Source of the DNA: an uncultured Scytonema sp.
GTDB lineage: Bacteria; Cyanobacteriota; Cyanobacteriia; Cyanobacteriales; Nostocaceae
Length of the DNA stretch: 64,000 bases
NCBI GenBank assembly: GCA_937873135.1
Contig: CALMVQ010000110.1
Span: 19,066 to 83,065, forward strand
Direction of reading: 5' to 3'
Position 1 is the first letter of the stretch. Every line of letters starts with the position of its first letter. The translations under genes and the position numbers were made by a program. Below the pieces are notes generated by a model that was not told where the DNA came from, searched no databases, and was given only the letters and a program-made list of their open reading frames with translations. Shown here one piece after another: positions 9,013 to 17,013 of this stretch.

Positions 9013-10191
9013 ATGGCTGTTAAAATTCCTTTAGCGTGGCTACAACTCGTCCGATACAAAATTCGGTCTTTAGTAGCTATAGCTGGCATTTCTTTCATCG
9101 TTATTCTAACTTTTATGCAACTTGGTTTCCAAGATGCTCTTTATTCAAGTGCAACTGCGGTACATCGTAACCTTCTTGGAGATATATTTCTAGTAAGCTC
9201 TCAATATAAATCTCTGACAGCCATTCAAAGCTTTTCCGAGACTCGTTTATACCAAGCATTAGGGTTTGACGGTGTAGATTCCGTTAGCCCCGTTTATATG
9301 GGATTTGCTAAATTAAAGAATCCTGATAATGGGGAAAAATACTCAATATATGTTATAGGATTTCAACCCGGAAAGCCTATTATGAATCTACCCGAAGTTG
9401 AGCAAAACATAGATAAAATTAAAATTCCAGATATCATACTTTATGATCGCAATTCTCGTCCAGAATTTGGTGATATTGCTTTCAAATTTGAGCATGAAAA
9501 AACTGAACCAATAATTGAGATATTCCCCTTTAATTCTTTAACAGGCTATCGAGTCAGAGTTGGTGGTTTGTTTAGCTTAGGTGCTTCTTTTGGAGTCGAT
9601 GGGAATTTAATTGCCAGTGACTCAACTTTTTTCAGAATCTTTCCCAATACTCGACCTCTTGACATGATAGACATCGGTGCAATCACTCTCAAGCCCGGTG
9701 TCGATCCGCAAAAGATTGTGGAAACTTTGCGGCAGAGCTTACCGAATGATGTTCTCATTTTTACCCATGAAGGTTTTATAAATTTTGAAAAACAATACTG
9801 GGCAACCAGAACTCCTATCGGTTTTATATTAAATCTCATGCTGTCGATGGCTGCTGTTGTCGGTGTCGTCATTGTGTATCAAATTCTTTACAGTAATATT
9901 TCTACTCAATTGGTTGCTTACGCTACTTTAAAAGCCATAGGTTACGCCAATAATTATTTATTAAATGTAGTCTTTCAACAAGCTTTTATTTTAGCAGTAT
10001 TTAGTTATATCCCTGGATTTATGATTTCTTGGTGGTTATCTGATATTGCGATGAAAGCTACGAGGCTACCAATCATGATGACTGTCCACAATACAGTCTT
10101 AGTCATAGTTTCAACAATTTTGATGTGTATGACTTCCGGTGCCTTTGCGATCAATAAGCTCCGTTCCACAGACCCAGCCGATATTTTTTAA
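9013..10191 (+). CDS. devC: DevC-family ABC transporter permease
   Basis: 392 residues with the MacB/FtsX-type topology: one N-terminal helix (about 17-40, SLVAIAGISFIVILTFMQLG), a large periplasmic domain (about 45-270) and three C-terminal helices (about 275-305, 320-345 and 355-375). The C-terminus RSTDPADIF is characteristic of DevC. With DevB and a DevA ATPase it would form a glycolipid exporter. No ATPase follows: the next gene is an epimerase, so the ATP-binding subunit must come from elsewhere. Length fits DevC (about 385 aa). Confidence 0.88.
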   Translation: MAVKIPLAWLQLVRYKIRSLVAIAGISFIVILTFMQLGFQDALYSSATAVHRNLLGDIFLVSSQYKSLTAIQSFSETRLYQALGFDGVDSVSPVYMGFAKLKNPDNGEKYSIYVIGFQPGKPIMNLPEVEQNIDKIKIPDIILYDRNSRPEFGDIAFKFEHEKTEPIIEIFPFNSLTGYRVRVGGLFSLGASFGVDGNLIASDSTFFRIFPNTRPLDMIDIGAITLKPGVDPQKIVETLRQSLPNDVLIFTHEGFINFEKQYWATRTPIGFILNLMLSMAAVVGVVIVYQILYSNISTQLVAYATLKAIGYANNYLLNVVFQQAFILAVFSYIPGFMISWWLSDIAMKATRLPIMMTVHNTVLVIVSTILMCMTSGAFAINKLRSTDPADIF

Positions 10192-10380
10192 AAAATGCTG
10201 GTTGTTAGTAGTTAATTGTTGATTGTAAGTATTTAGTAGTTACTCCTAACAAGAGTGTAAGATAACCTATCTCCTTTATCTTCTTTCTTGGCTTTCTAGG
10301 AGCAGGAGCAGTTTTTTAGAGCCGTATTCATTTCTGACGGGAAGGGAGTAGTTGTTAAAAAAACTATTCATAAGTCCTAA

Positions 10381-10435
10381 CTACTAACCATTAGTCATTA
10401 GCTACTAACCACTAGCCACTAACCACTAACCAACT
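10381..10435. repeat. Imperfect heptamer repeat tract (ACTAACC type)
   Basis: Degenerate tandem copies of ACTAACC/ACTAGCC/ATTAGTC end just before the epimerase start codon. The tract forms the last part of a 247-base gap after DevC. It belongs to the STRR class and leaves no standard ribosome site directly upstream of ATG 10439. Confidence 0.65.
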
Positions 10436-10438
10436 ATT

Positions 10439-11440
10439 ATGCTCAAAAACAAAACTATCCTCATCACAGAAATTGGTGGATTTATCGGAATGCGAGCGGC
10501 TGAGCTTGCTGTAGCTCAGGGAATGAAAGTTTGTGGACTGCAAAGTTCTTCTGATAAGACGAGAAAAGCACAAAACTTGGGAGTTAAGGTAATTACTGGT
10601 AGTGTTACCGATCCGGCGATCGCCCAAGAGGCATGCACTGGAGTAGACATCGTTTTGCATACGGCAGAAGTTGCCAAAGAAGGTGGTTCCATCGACCAGT
10701 TTCGTGACATCAATGTTGGCGGAACCATTAATATGGCTAAAGCTGCCAAGAACGCAGGTGTCAAAACCTTCGTTCATATCTCAAGTGTTTTAGTATACGG
10801 CTTCAACTATCCTGATCGCGTCACGGAAGAAGCACCACTCGCGAACGAAAAGAACCCTTACTGTCAAAGCAAAATAGAAGCAGAAAAAGCACTTTTAGAA
10901 CTGAATTCTCCACCAGATTTTGGGATCACTATTATTAGACCTGGAGACGTTTACGGACCTGGAAGTATTCCCTGGATAGTCCGACCGCTTCTATTGATGC
11001 GTCAAAAATTATTTGCATACGCCAATGAAGGACGGGGAGTCATCAACCATGTGTACGTTGACAACTTGATCGATGCCATCTTTCTCGCTATTGAGAAAGA
11101 AACATACGGAGAAATCTTTAACGTCACCGATGGACAAGAAACTTCTTGGAAAGAGTATTTTGTGCATTTAGCTGATATTGCCGGATTACCTGCACCTTTT
11201 TCCATGCCCAAAGATGAACTCAAATTGTTTCTGCAATTGCGTTATCAAGGACAGAAACTTTTCCGCAAACAAGGAGATCTTCTGCCAGAAGTCGTAGATT
11301 TTATGACTCGTCCTTACGCTTATTCAATTACCAAAGCACAGAACGTATTAAGTTACGAACCAACAGTCGATCTTAAAGAAGGAATGCGACGCACGCAAGA
11401 ATGGGTTCAGAAAACCGATCTCCAAAAATTAATGCCATAG
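10439..11440 (+). CDS. NAD(P)-dependent epimerase/dehydratase family protein
   Basis: 333 residues, extended short-chain dehydrogenase fold. The nucleotide-binding turn reads TEIGGFIG (residues 10-17), where the family normally has TGxxGFIG, so the first Gly is Glu. The conserved HISSVLVYG strand (about 112-120) and active-site YCQSK (Tyr about 141) are present, as is the RPGDVYGPG stretch. The C-terminal half resembles 3-beta-hydroxysteroid dehydrogenase/sugar epimerase proteins. Its position between an exporter and glycosyltransferases suggests that it modifies the sugar or the acyl chain of the exported lipid; substrate unknown. Confidence 0.82.
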   Translation: MLKNKTILITEIGGFIGMRAAELAVAQGMKVCGLQSSSDKTRKAQNLGVKVITGSVTDPAIAQEACTGVDIVLHTAEVAKEGGSIDQFRDINVGGTINMAKAAKNAGVKTFVHISSVLVYGFNYPDRVTEEAPLANEKNPYCQSKIEAEKALLELNSPPDFGITIIRPGDVYGPGSIPWIVRPLLLMRQKLFAYANEGRGVINHVYVDNLIDAIFLAIEKETYGEIFNVTDGQETSWKEYFVHLADIAGLPAPFSMPKDELKLFLQLRYQGQKLFRKQGDLLPEVVDFMTRPYAYSITKAQNVLSYEPTVDLKEGMRRTQEWVQKTDLQKLMP

Positions 11441-11514
11441 TCGAGAGCGTTTAAATTGCACACTGACAAATGACAGGTTTTCATTAGTCCTTTGTGGTCA
11501 ATAACATCGTGTTC

Positions 11515-11632
11515 GGTTAATTGTTGATGGTTAATGGTTCATTGCAATTAACAATCAACTATTAACAATTAACGAACAACGTAATTATCCGAACATAATA
11601 GAACTAATGACAAATGACTAATGACCAATGAT
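11515..11632. repeat. AT-rich heptamer and inverted repeats between epimerase and glycosyltransferase
   Basis: The gap holds GTTAATTGTTGATGGTTAATGG and its partial inverse (CAATTAACAATCAACTATTAAC), which could pair into a hairpin. It then has degenerate heptamers (AATGACA, AATGACT, AATGACC) before the glycosyltransferase gene. No gene was recognised here. Confidence 0.5.
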
Positions 11633-11679
11633 AGTCTTAAGACTTTTTCTGCGCAAATCCTAAAATCCTAACACCACTT

Positions 11680-12693
11680 ATGAGCTATAAACAGCCACGA
11701 TTAAGTATCGGACTGCCTGTATATAATGGCGAGAAATTTATCAAAGAAGCCATAGATTCGATTTTGGTTCAAACCTTTGAAGATTTCGAGCTAATTATCT
11801 CAGATAATGCATCAACAGACAATACAGAGGAAATTTGTAGAGCATACACTACTCAAGACCAACGCATCCGTTACTACCGTAATGAAACGAATATCGGTTG
11901 CGCCTGTAACTTTAATCGTGTCTTTGAATTATCTTCAGGTGAGTACTTTAAGTGGGTAGCTCATGACGATTTACACGCTCCAGATTTTATCAGGAAGTGT
12001 ATTGAGGTACTTGACCAAAACCCTGAGGTGATTTTGTGCCACTCTCAGGTGTATTTCATTGATGAAAACGGCAAATTCTTACAGAACTACGATATCAACC
12101 TAAAAACCAATTCAACCAAACCACATGAACGTTTTCACGATCTTCTAACTAAGCATCTGTGCTATCAATGTTATGGGGTCATTCGTTCCAGCGTCCTTAA
12201 AATGACACCGCCTATGGGTGGTTACGGTGTAGCAGACGGAATCTTTTTGTTAAGACTCGGTCTCCTCGGTCAGTTTTATGAAATCCCCGAATACCTATTC
12301 TTTGCCAGAAGTCATCAGCAACACTCATTGAGTATGTTCTTTCCAAATTACTTGTCGTTTACGAGCAACAATCCAAAATACTCATTAAGTATGTTGCCGG
12401 ATTTCTATTCCTATGCTGTGTGGTTTGATTCATCACAAGAAGGCAAAATTTTATTTCCACATTGGCGAATATTTTGGGAGTATTTGCGCTCCGTTCAGAT
12501 GGGTTCACTAAATTGGTATGAACGGATGCGTTGCTACATAAGTATAATACAGCAACTCAAAGGTACAGAGTATCTTTTGATGAAAGATTTGCTTGTCGCT
12601 GCTCAAATGTTCTACAAACGTTTGCAGCAAAAATCAATCAAAAAACAGGTTCAAACTCATACCACAAGTCCAATTACAGCAATTTTCAGGTAA
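11680..12693 (+). CDS. Family 2 glycosyltransferase (GT-A fold)
   Basis: 337 residues. The N-terminal GT2 core is clear: LSIGLPVYNGEKFI (about 8-21), SILVQTFEDFELIISDNAS (about 27-45) with the nucleotide-contact Asp, and KWVAHDDL (about 90-97) carrying the DxD-equivalent metal-binding motif. The C-terminal half has no membrane helix and should define acceptor binding. The enzyme likely transfers a sugar from a nucleotide donor at the cytoplasmic membrane. It is co-directional with DevBC and the epimerase, consistent with glycosylation of the exported lipid. Confidence 0.85.
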   Translation: MSYKQPRLSIGLPVYNGEKFIKEAIDSILVQTFEDFELIISDNASTDNTEEICRAYTTQDQRIRYYRNETNIGCACNFNRVFELSSGEYFKWVAHDDLHAPDFIRKCIEVLDQNPEVILCHSQVYFIDENGKFLQNYDINLKTNSTKPHERFHDLLTKHLCYQCYGVIRSSVLKMTPPMGGYGVADGIFLLRLGLLGQFYEIPEYLFFARSHQQHSLSMFFPNYLSFTSNNPKYSLSMLPDFYSYAVWFDSSQEGKILFPHWRIFWEYLRSVQMGSLNWYERMRCYISIIQQLKGTEYLLMKDLLVAAQMFYKRLQQKSIKKQVQTHTTSPITAIFR

Positions 12694-12749
12694 AGTCTGC
12701 GGAAGAGAAGTTTCTAAGAGCGCGAGCTTTACGTAAATAGACCACAGTC

Positions 12750-12779
12750 GTAGGGGCGAGGAAAGGCAAACGCCCTTAC
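12750..12779. repeat. Palindromic GTAGGGGCG...CGCCCTTAC repeat
   Basis: An inverted repeat of the GTAGGGGCGAA...CGCCC(C/T)TAC family. It lies in the 282-base gap between the glycosyltransferase and the DUF2141-type gene. Related copies are inside the PKS gene (19-45) and inside an NRPS gene (42328-42354). Confidence 0.6.
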
Positions 12780-12975
12780 AAACGGTGTGGTTCATAGAGA
12801 GTGAAAACCGCTGTAAGACAGCTTTCAATACTCTTCCCATTAGACTCGATCCCCATCATCTCCTGGGTGAGCAATGCGTAGCTGAGATCGAAATCTGTCT
12901 TGATTGAGCATTGCCACTCTACTCTCAAATTTCTCTCAAACTAAACTCAAATCCATTGTTGATAACGGCAAAATC

Positions 12976-13443
12976 ATGCTTAGAATATCTAAACTCAGTA
13001 CTTTTTTGTTTGCTACTATTGCAAGCATGAGCTTCGTAAAAACAGTGCAAGCGCAGCCAACTGAAACACTGACTGTCATAGTAGACGGAATAAAGCATCA
13101 AAAAGGTCAGGTTTGCTTAAGAGTTTTCTCTAATGAAAAAGGATTTCCACAGGGTGATAGTGGTGGAGTCCAAAGTGGCTGTAGTCAAATAAAAGGAACT
13201 ACACTCACCAAGCAGTTCTATGGCTTGAAGCCAGGAACTTACGCTGTCGGTATAGTTGACGATCAGAACGGAGATCACAAACTAAACTCAAACCTTTTCG
13301 GTATTCCAGAAGAAGGTTTTGGTGTTTCCAAAAATCCAACCATATCGATCGCAACAGGTTCACCAAAATTTAGCCAATCTAGTTTTGTAGTCAACAAAAA
13401 CACCACCATCAAGATTCATATGAAATATTCGCTCGACAAATAA
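12976..13443 (+). CDS. Secreted DUF2141-type protein
   Basis: About 155 residues from ATG 12976; the longer frame from TTG 12904 is less likely because the signal peptide begins at 12976. It has a Sec-type signal: basic MLRISK, a hydrophobic stretch (FLFATIASMSFV) and a cleavage site after VQA. The mature part is beta-rich with GQVCLRVFSNEKGFP, KQFYGLKPGTYAVGIVDDQNGDHKLN and GIPEEGFGVSKNP, the pattern of DUF2141. Such proteins are exported small beta-sandwiches of unknown role. Its place between two glycosyltransferases suggests a periplasmic part in envelope or glycolipid assembly, which is inference. Confidence 0.8.
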   Translation: MLRISKLSTFLFATIASMSFVKTVQAQPTETLTVIVDGIKHQKGQVCLRVFSNEKGFPQGDSGGVQSGCSQIKGTTLTKQFYGLKPGTYAVGIVDDQNGDHKLNSNLFGIPEEGFGVSKNPTISIATGSPKFSQSSFVVNKNTTIKIHMKYSLDK

Positions 13444-13449
13444 ATCTTA

Positions 13450-13489
13450 GTTTGTAGTTGCGCTTTAGCGCTAAAGCGCAACTACAAAC
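13450..13489. repeat. Perfect 40-bp palindrome
   Basis: Two 20-base arms with no loop: GTTTGTAGTTGCGCTTTAGC (13450-13469) and its exact reverse complement (13470-13489). It lies 7 bases after the DUF2141-type stop codon. It could act as a terminator hairpin but has no T tract. It looks like an interspersed palindromic repeat. Confidence 0.8.
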
Positions 13490-13540
13490 AGTCAGATTTT
13501 ACATTTCATCACATAACTTTGTTTTTTACTGGAGACCCTA

Positions 13541-14713
13541 ATGAAAGAATTAGCAATATTGCTGTCTCTCGTTTTGCTAATTTGGTGGGCTACTCAGGTA
13601 TTTCTCTCACTGCGATTTTTTTTGTACCTGCGATCGCACCACCAAGATACATTACCAGATAATCAGCTACCCAAAACTGCGGTCATTGTTTACCTGCGTG
13701 GAACCGATCCCCTTTTGTCGAAATGTTTGCGATCGCTGTTAAATCAAAACTACCCACAGTACGATTTAAAGCTCGTCATTGACAACGAGCAAGATCCGGC
13801 TTGGAACATTGTCACAGAGACACTTTCTCAGGAAACAGCACAGAACGTGCAAGTTAGTCCTCTGCGGATAGCAAGTCCTAATTGTAGTCTCAAATGCAGT
13901 TCCCTAGTGCAAGCTGTTTCCGAACTCGACGATTCTTACAAAGTGGTTGCTTCAGTAGATGCTGATATGATCGTCCATTCTAATTGGCTGCGCGAACTTG
14001 TCAGCCCTCTGGCCAATCCCAAAGTTGGAGCGACAACAGGGAACTGCTGGTATGTACCGACTGGTAAGTCTTTAGGATCTTTGGTACGTTACTCGTGGAA
14101 TATCTACGCAGTTGTACAGATGTACACGCATCGGATTCCTTGGGGTGGTGCTTTGGCGATAAAAACAAAACTGATTCACCAAACAGAACTGCTTGATAAG
14201 TGGGGACAAGCCTGTGACGAAGATACGATGATTTACAGTGTTTTGGCAAAACATGGTAAGCAGGTTGTATTTGTACCTTCTCTCATGACTCTCAATCGTG
14301 AAGAGTGCCAATTATCTAGTTTCCAAAGTTTGTTGAAGCGACAACTTCTTTCTTCTCGACTTTACCATCCTCAATGGTGGGCGATTGTTGCTGAGTCGAT
14401 TTTAAGCGTGCTGCTTCCCAATCTGATGTTGGTGTTATTTGTAGCAGCATTGTGTACGAAACAATGGGATGCAGCAGCTATCTTCTTTAACAGCTTCGGG
14501 GCTTATATGCAGGCATTGCTTTTTCTGGCGATCGGTCTAGAGAAAAGCGTACAGCACGTCCTGCGCCAGCACCATCAGCCATTGACAAAATTATCGCCTG
14601 TGACAACGATGAAAATGTCAATATCATTTCCTCTAACACAGTGGATTTACGGACTGGCCATGATATCGTCTTTAGGAATGACAAAAGTCAAGTCCCTCAG
14701 AGCTAATCATTAA
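13541..14713 (+). CDS. Membrane-bound glycosyltransferase, family 2/21 (ceramide-glucosyltransferase-like)
   Basis: 390 residues. An N-terminal membrane helix (about 5-28) precedes a GT2 catalytic domain: AVIVYLRGTDPLLSKCLRSLLNQNYP, VDADMIV (about 142, DxD-type), CDEDTMIY (about 226, catalytic Asp) and LLKRQLLSSRLYHPQWW (about 265), the position of the Q/RxxRW motif of processive or lipid-acceptor enzymes. C-terminal hydrophobic segments (about 285-310, 320-340 and 365-380) anchor it. The layout resembles ceramide glucosyltransferase/HpnI, which act on lipid acceptors. This supports a glycolipid role with the neighbouring DevBC exporter. Confidence 0.82.
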   Translation: MKELAILLSLVLLIWWATQVFLSLRFFLYLRSHHQDTLPDNQLPKTAVIVYLRGTDPLLSKCLRSLLNQNYPQYDLKLVIDNEQDPAWNIVTETLSQETAQNVQVSPLRIASPNCSLKCSSLVQAVSELDDSYKVVASVDADMIVHSNWLRELVSPLANPKVGATTGNCWYVPTGKSLGSLVRYSWNIYAVVQMYTHRIPWGGALAIKTKLIHQTELLDKWGQACDEDTMIYSVLAKHGKQVVFVPSLMTLNREECQLSSFQSLLKRQLLSSRLYHPQWWAIVAESILSVLLPNLMLVLFVAALCTKQWDAAAIFFNSFGAYMQALLFLAIGLEKSVQHVLRQHHQPLTKLSPVTTMKMSISFPLTQWIYGLAMISSLGMTKVKSLRANH

Positions 14714-15084
14714 GACTGACGTGGAGATTTTGTAGGGTGGACAATGCGTAGTATATTCAGTTTCATTCTGAGATGGTTCGGCATTGCCCACCTAGCCCAA
14801 TACAGTTCATTACCTATCAATGGCGGCGAAGCGCGAAGCTCGCCGTTCGCGCTTGCGTCTGGTGACTGGAGTTGGCATCGCCCTTTCAAAATCATTGGTG
14901 AATATATTTTTCTAGTATATTCCAATTTGATTGAGAAGCTCTAACTACAAAGTATTGATTGGATCCTATTATTAGGATATAAGATTGTTTGATTTTGTAA
15001 ATATTATGTAATACTATATCCAGATCGTAACTTAGGCAGAGCAAACAGTTCTTTCACTTTCCACTCCAAAGGAATCATTTTCCT
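14714..15084. other. Gap with interrupted palindromic repeats
   Basis: It contains the two halves of a GTAGGGTGGRCAATGC/GCATTGCCCACC-type palindrome (about 14731-14800) separated by other sequence. A GC-rich stretch (14822-14862, GGCGGCGAAGCGCGAAGC) is typical of cyanobacterial interspersed repeats. No protein-like ORF was seen, so short ORFs crossing these repeats are not reported. Confidence 0.45.
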
Positions 15085-16188
15085 ATGCTCCAAAGACTGT
15101 ATATACACAACTTCAGATGCCTAGAAAACTTTGAACTATCCATAAAGGGGATGTCATCTGCTCTCTTGATTGGAAAAAATGGTACAGGTAAATCAACTAT
15201 TGCTATTGCATTAGAGGTACTTCAGTCCATCGGTCGAGGCATAAATAGAGTTGGCCAACTTATCCAGTCGAAGGATTTCGCTCGTGGAAGATCTGATGTT
15301 CCGCTCCGGTTTGAAATAGAAGTCTTAATTGAACATAAATTATACAAATATGTCCTGGCTTTAGAGTTGCCAGAAAAATTTAAAGAGCTTCGAGTTTTTG
15401 AAGAGCAATTGCTAGTTGCAGGAGATCCAATATACTCTCGAAAAGAAGCTAAAGTCAGTCTTTACAACAGCTCACAAAATCGTGAGGCTCAGTTTCTGGT
15501 AGATTGGCATCTTGTTGCCCTTCCAGTAATTCAGAAGCAATCAGAGACTGATCCTCTTCATATTTTCAAGACTTGGCTTGCTCACATGATCATTTTAGCT
15601 CCGATCCCAAGCTTGATGACCGGAGACTCCAACGGTGAAACTTTGGAGCCAAAGCGAGAGGGTTCAAATATTGGGGAGTGGTTTTCTGGGTTACTCGGTC
15701 GTTATCCTGCGGCCTACACACAGATTGACCAATATCTTCGAGAAGTTATGCCTGACATCCAGGATTTTCTGAATGAACTTATTGGCAAAGACTTCAAAAG
15801 CATGATTGTTCGGTTTGAAGAAAATAATGCGAATCTGAGTATTAATTTTAAAGACTTATCTGACGGTGAGAAATGCTTTTTTCTTTGTGCTGTTGTCTTG
15901 GCTGCCAACAAATCATACGGCCCACTTTTTTGCTTCTGGGATGAGCCTGACAACTATCTCTCCTTGTCAGAAGTTGGACTTTTTATTACATCACTGCGAC
16001 GCTCATTTAAGAATAGTGGACAAATTTTGGTGACTTCGCATAATGAGGAAGCAATCCGAAAGTTTTCAAATGAAAATACCTTTGTACTTGAGCGAAAAAG
16101 CCACTTAGAGCCAACTCTGATCAGATTGCTTAGTGATATGGAGGTGAGAGGTGATCTTATAGAAGCCTTGATTCGTGGCGATATATAA
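15085..16188 (+). CDS. AAA (ABC/OLD-like) ATPase of a putative defence pair
   Basis: 367 residues. The N-terminal LYIHNFRCLENFEL and LIGKNGTGKST (Walker A, about residues 28-39) are typical of SMC/OLD/RecF-type ATPases. A middle insert (about 60-240) is followed by the signature-like LSDGEKCFFL (about 258), Walker B LFCFWDEPDNYLS (about 279-291) and a switch His in ILVTSHNEEAI (about 312). It is followed after 2 bases by a small acidic protein with TOPRIM-like motifs. This pairing recalls ATPase/TOPRIM defence systems (OLD, Gabija, PARIS). It interrupts the glycolipid island. Exact family not determined. Confidence 0.8.
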   Translation: MLQRLYIHNFRCLENFELSIKGMSSALLIGKNGTGKSTIAIALEVLQSIGRGINRVGQLIQSKDFARGRSDVPLRFEIEVLIEHKLYKYVLALELPEKFKELRVFEEQLLVAGDPIYSRKEAKVSLYNSSQNREAQFLVDWHLVALPVIQKQSETDPLHIFKTWLAHMIILAPIPSLMTGDSNGETLEPKREGSNIGEWFSGLLGRYPAAYTQIDQYLREVMPDIQDFLNELIGKDFKSMIVRFEENNANLSINFKDLSDGEKCFFLCAVVLAANKSYGPLFCFWDEPDNYLSLSEVGLFITSLRRSFKNSGQILVTSHNEEAIRKFSNENTFVLERKSHLEPTLIRLLSDMEVRGDLIEALIRGDI

Positions 16189-16190
16189 CT

Positions 16191-16682
16191 ATGAGCATAA
16201 ATAAGCATAAACCGCACATTCTTGTGTTGCCCGAAGACGATGCTAATCGCCAGATGGCGAACGGATTTATTCTTGATAGAAACCTCAATAGTCGCGCTAT
16301 TCAAGTCCTACCAGAGGCTCGTGGTTGGAAAAACGTTGTGGAGAAATTTACGAATGATTATGCCTCTACAATGCGACAATATCCACACAGAATGATTGCT
16401 TTACTGATCGATTTTGATGAGGATGAAAATAGATTGAGTTATGTAAAGCATCAAATTCCAAATGATTTAAAAGATAGAGTATTTGTTCTTGGTGTCTTAT
16501 CTGAACCAGAGAAATTAAGGACAGATATTAACAAGAATTTTGAAAAAATCGGAGAAGCCCTTGGAAAAGATTGCTCCGATAACACGAATGAATTATGGGG
16601 GCACGATCTTCTCAAACACAACAAAACCGAGTTAGATCGTATGATTTTATCTATCAAACCATTTCTGTTTAATTTGAAATAA
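16191..16682 (+). CDS. Small TOPRIM-like partner of the AAA ATPase
   Basis: 163 residues, starting 2 bases after the ATPase stop, so the two are almost certainly co-translated. The beginning HILVLPEDDANRQMANGF (about 8-25) resembles the glutamate strand of TOPRIM folds, and MIALLIDFDEDENRL (about 65-79) looks like the DxD strand. The C-terminus DLLKHNKTELDRMILSIKPFLFNL is helical. I infer a divergent TOPRIM nuclease or an effector regulated by the ATPase. It is shorter than AriB-type (DUF4435) partners. The function is not established. Confidence 0.65.
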   Translation: MSINKHKPHILVLPEDDANRQMANGFILDRNLNSRAIQVLPEARGWKNVVEKFTNDYASTMRQYPHRMIALLIDFDEDENRLSYVKHQIPNDLKDRVFVLGVLSEPEKLRTDINKNFEKIGEALGKDCSDNTNELWGHDLLKHNKTELDRMILSIKPFLFNLK

Positions 16683-16690
16683 TGTTGGTG

Positions 16691-16715
16691 AATGGGCATC
16701 AGTTGGCTGCCCATT
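16691..16715 (+). terminator. Possible terminator hairpin after the ATPase pair
   Basis: AATGGGCA and TGCCCATT form a perfect 8-bp stem around a 9-base loop, 8 bases after the stop codon. No long T run follows, so termination is only possible. Confidence 0.35.
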
Positions 16716-16757
16716 TATCTCCCCATCCGTAGATGCTCTTTTTCATCATATTTTTGG

Positions 16758-16890
16758 CGATGCCGTTGGCGTACCCCTTCGGGGAAGCAAGCGTGACAAG
16801 GAGCGTCTCGTAGAGAAGCCTCTCGTTCGCGCAGCGTCTCCGACAGGAGAAGAGAAGGCCACGGCTTAAGCCGTATCGCTCTCCTCTTTT
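16758..16890. repeat. Composite GC-rich interspersed repeat block
   Basis: Several short palindromic modules in a row, including CCCCTTCGGGG, GCGTCTCGTAGAGAAG, GCGTCTCCGACAGGAGAAGAG and a GGCTTAAGCC core. Similar modules recur at 18663-18740. This is a mosaic of the interspersed repeats that cyanobacteria carry in intergenic space. The rest of the gap up to 17013 holds no recognised gene. Confidence 0.6.
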
Positions 16891-17013
16891 TTTCCTACTA
16901 GGGGTGATCGCTCTTCGGAGAAAAACTTTTTGTCCCAACTCAAGCGTAAGTACAAGGTATCAAAAACAATATTAACGCTACGGAAAAGCATTTTAGCTTA
17001 ACATTTCACCAAT

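Noticed and set aside
14744-14944. 66-codon plus-strand ORF after the second glycosyltransferase
   Set aside because: It runs through interspersed repeats and has no recognisable protein features.
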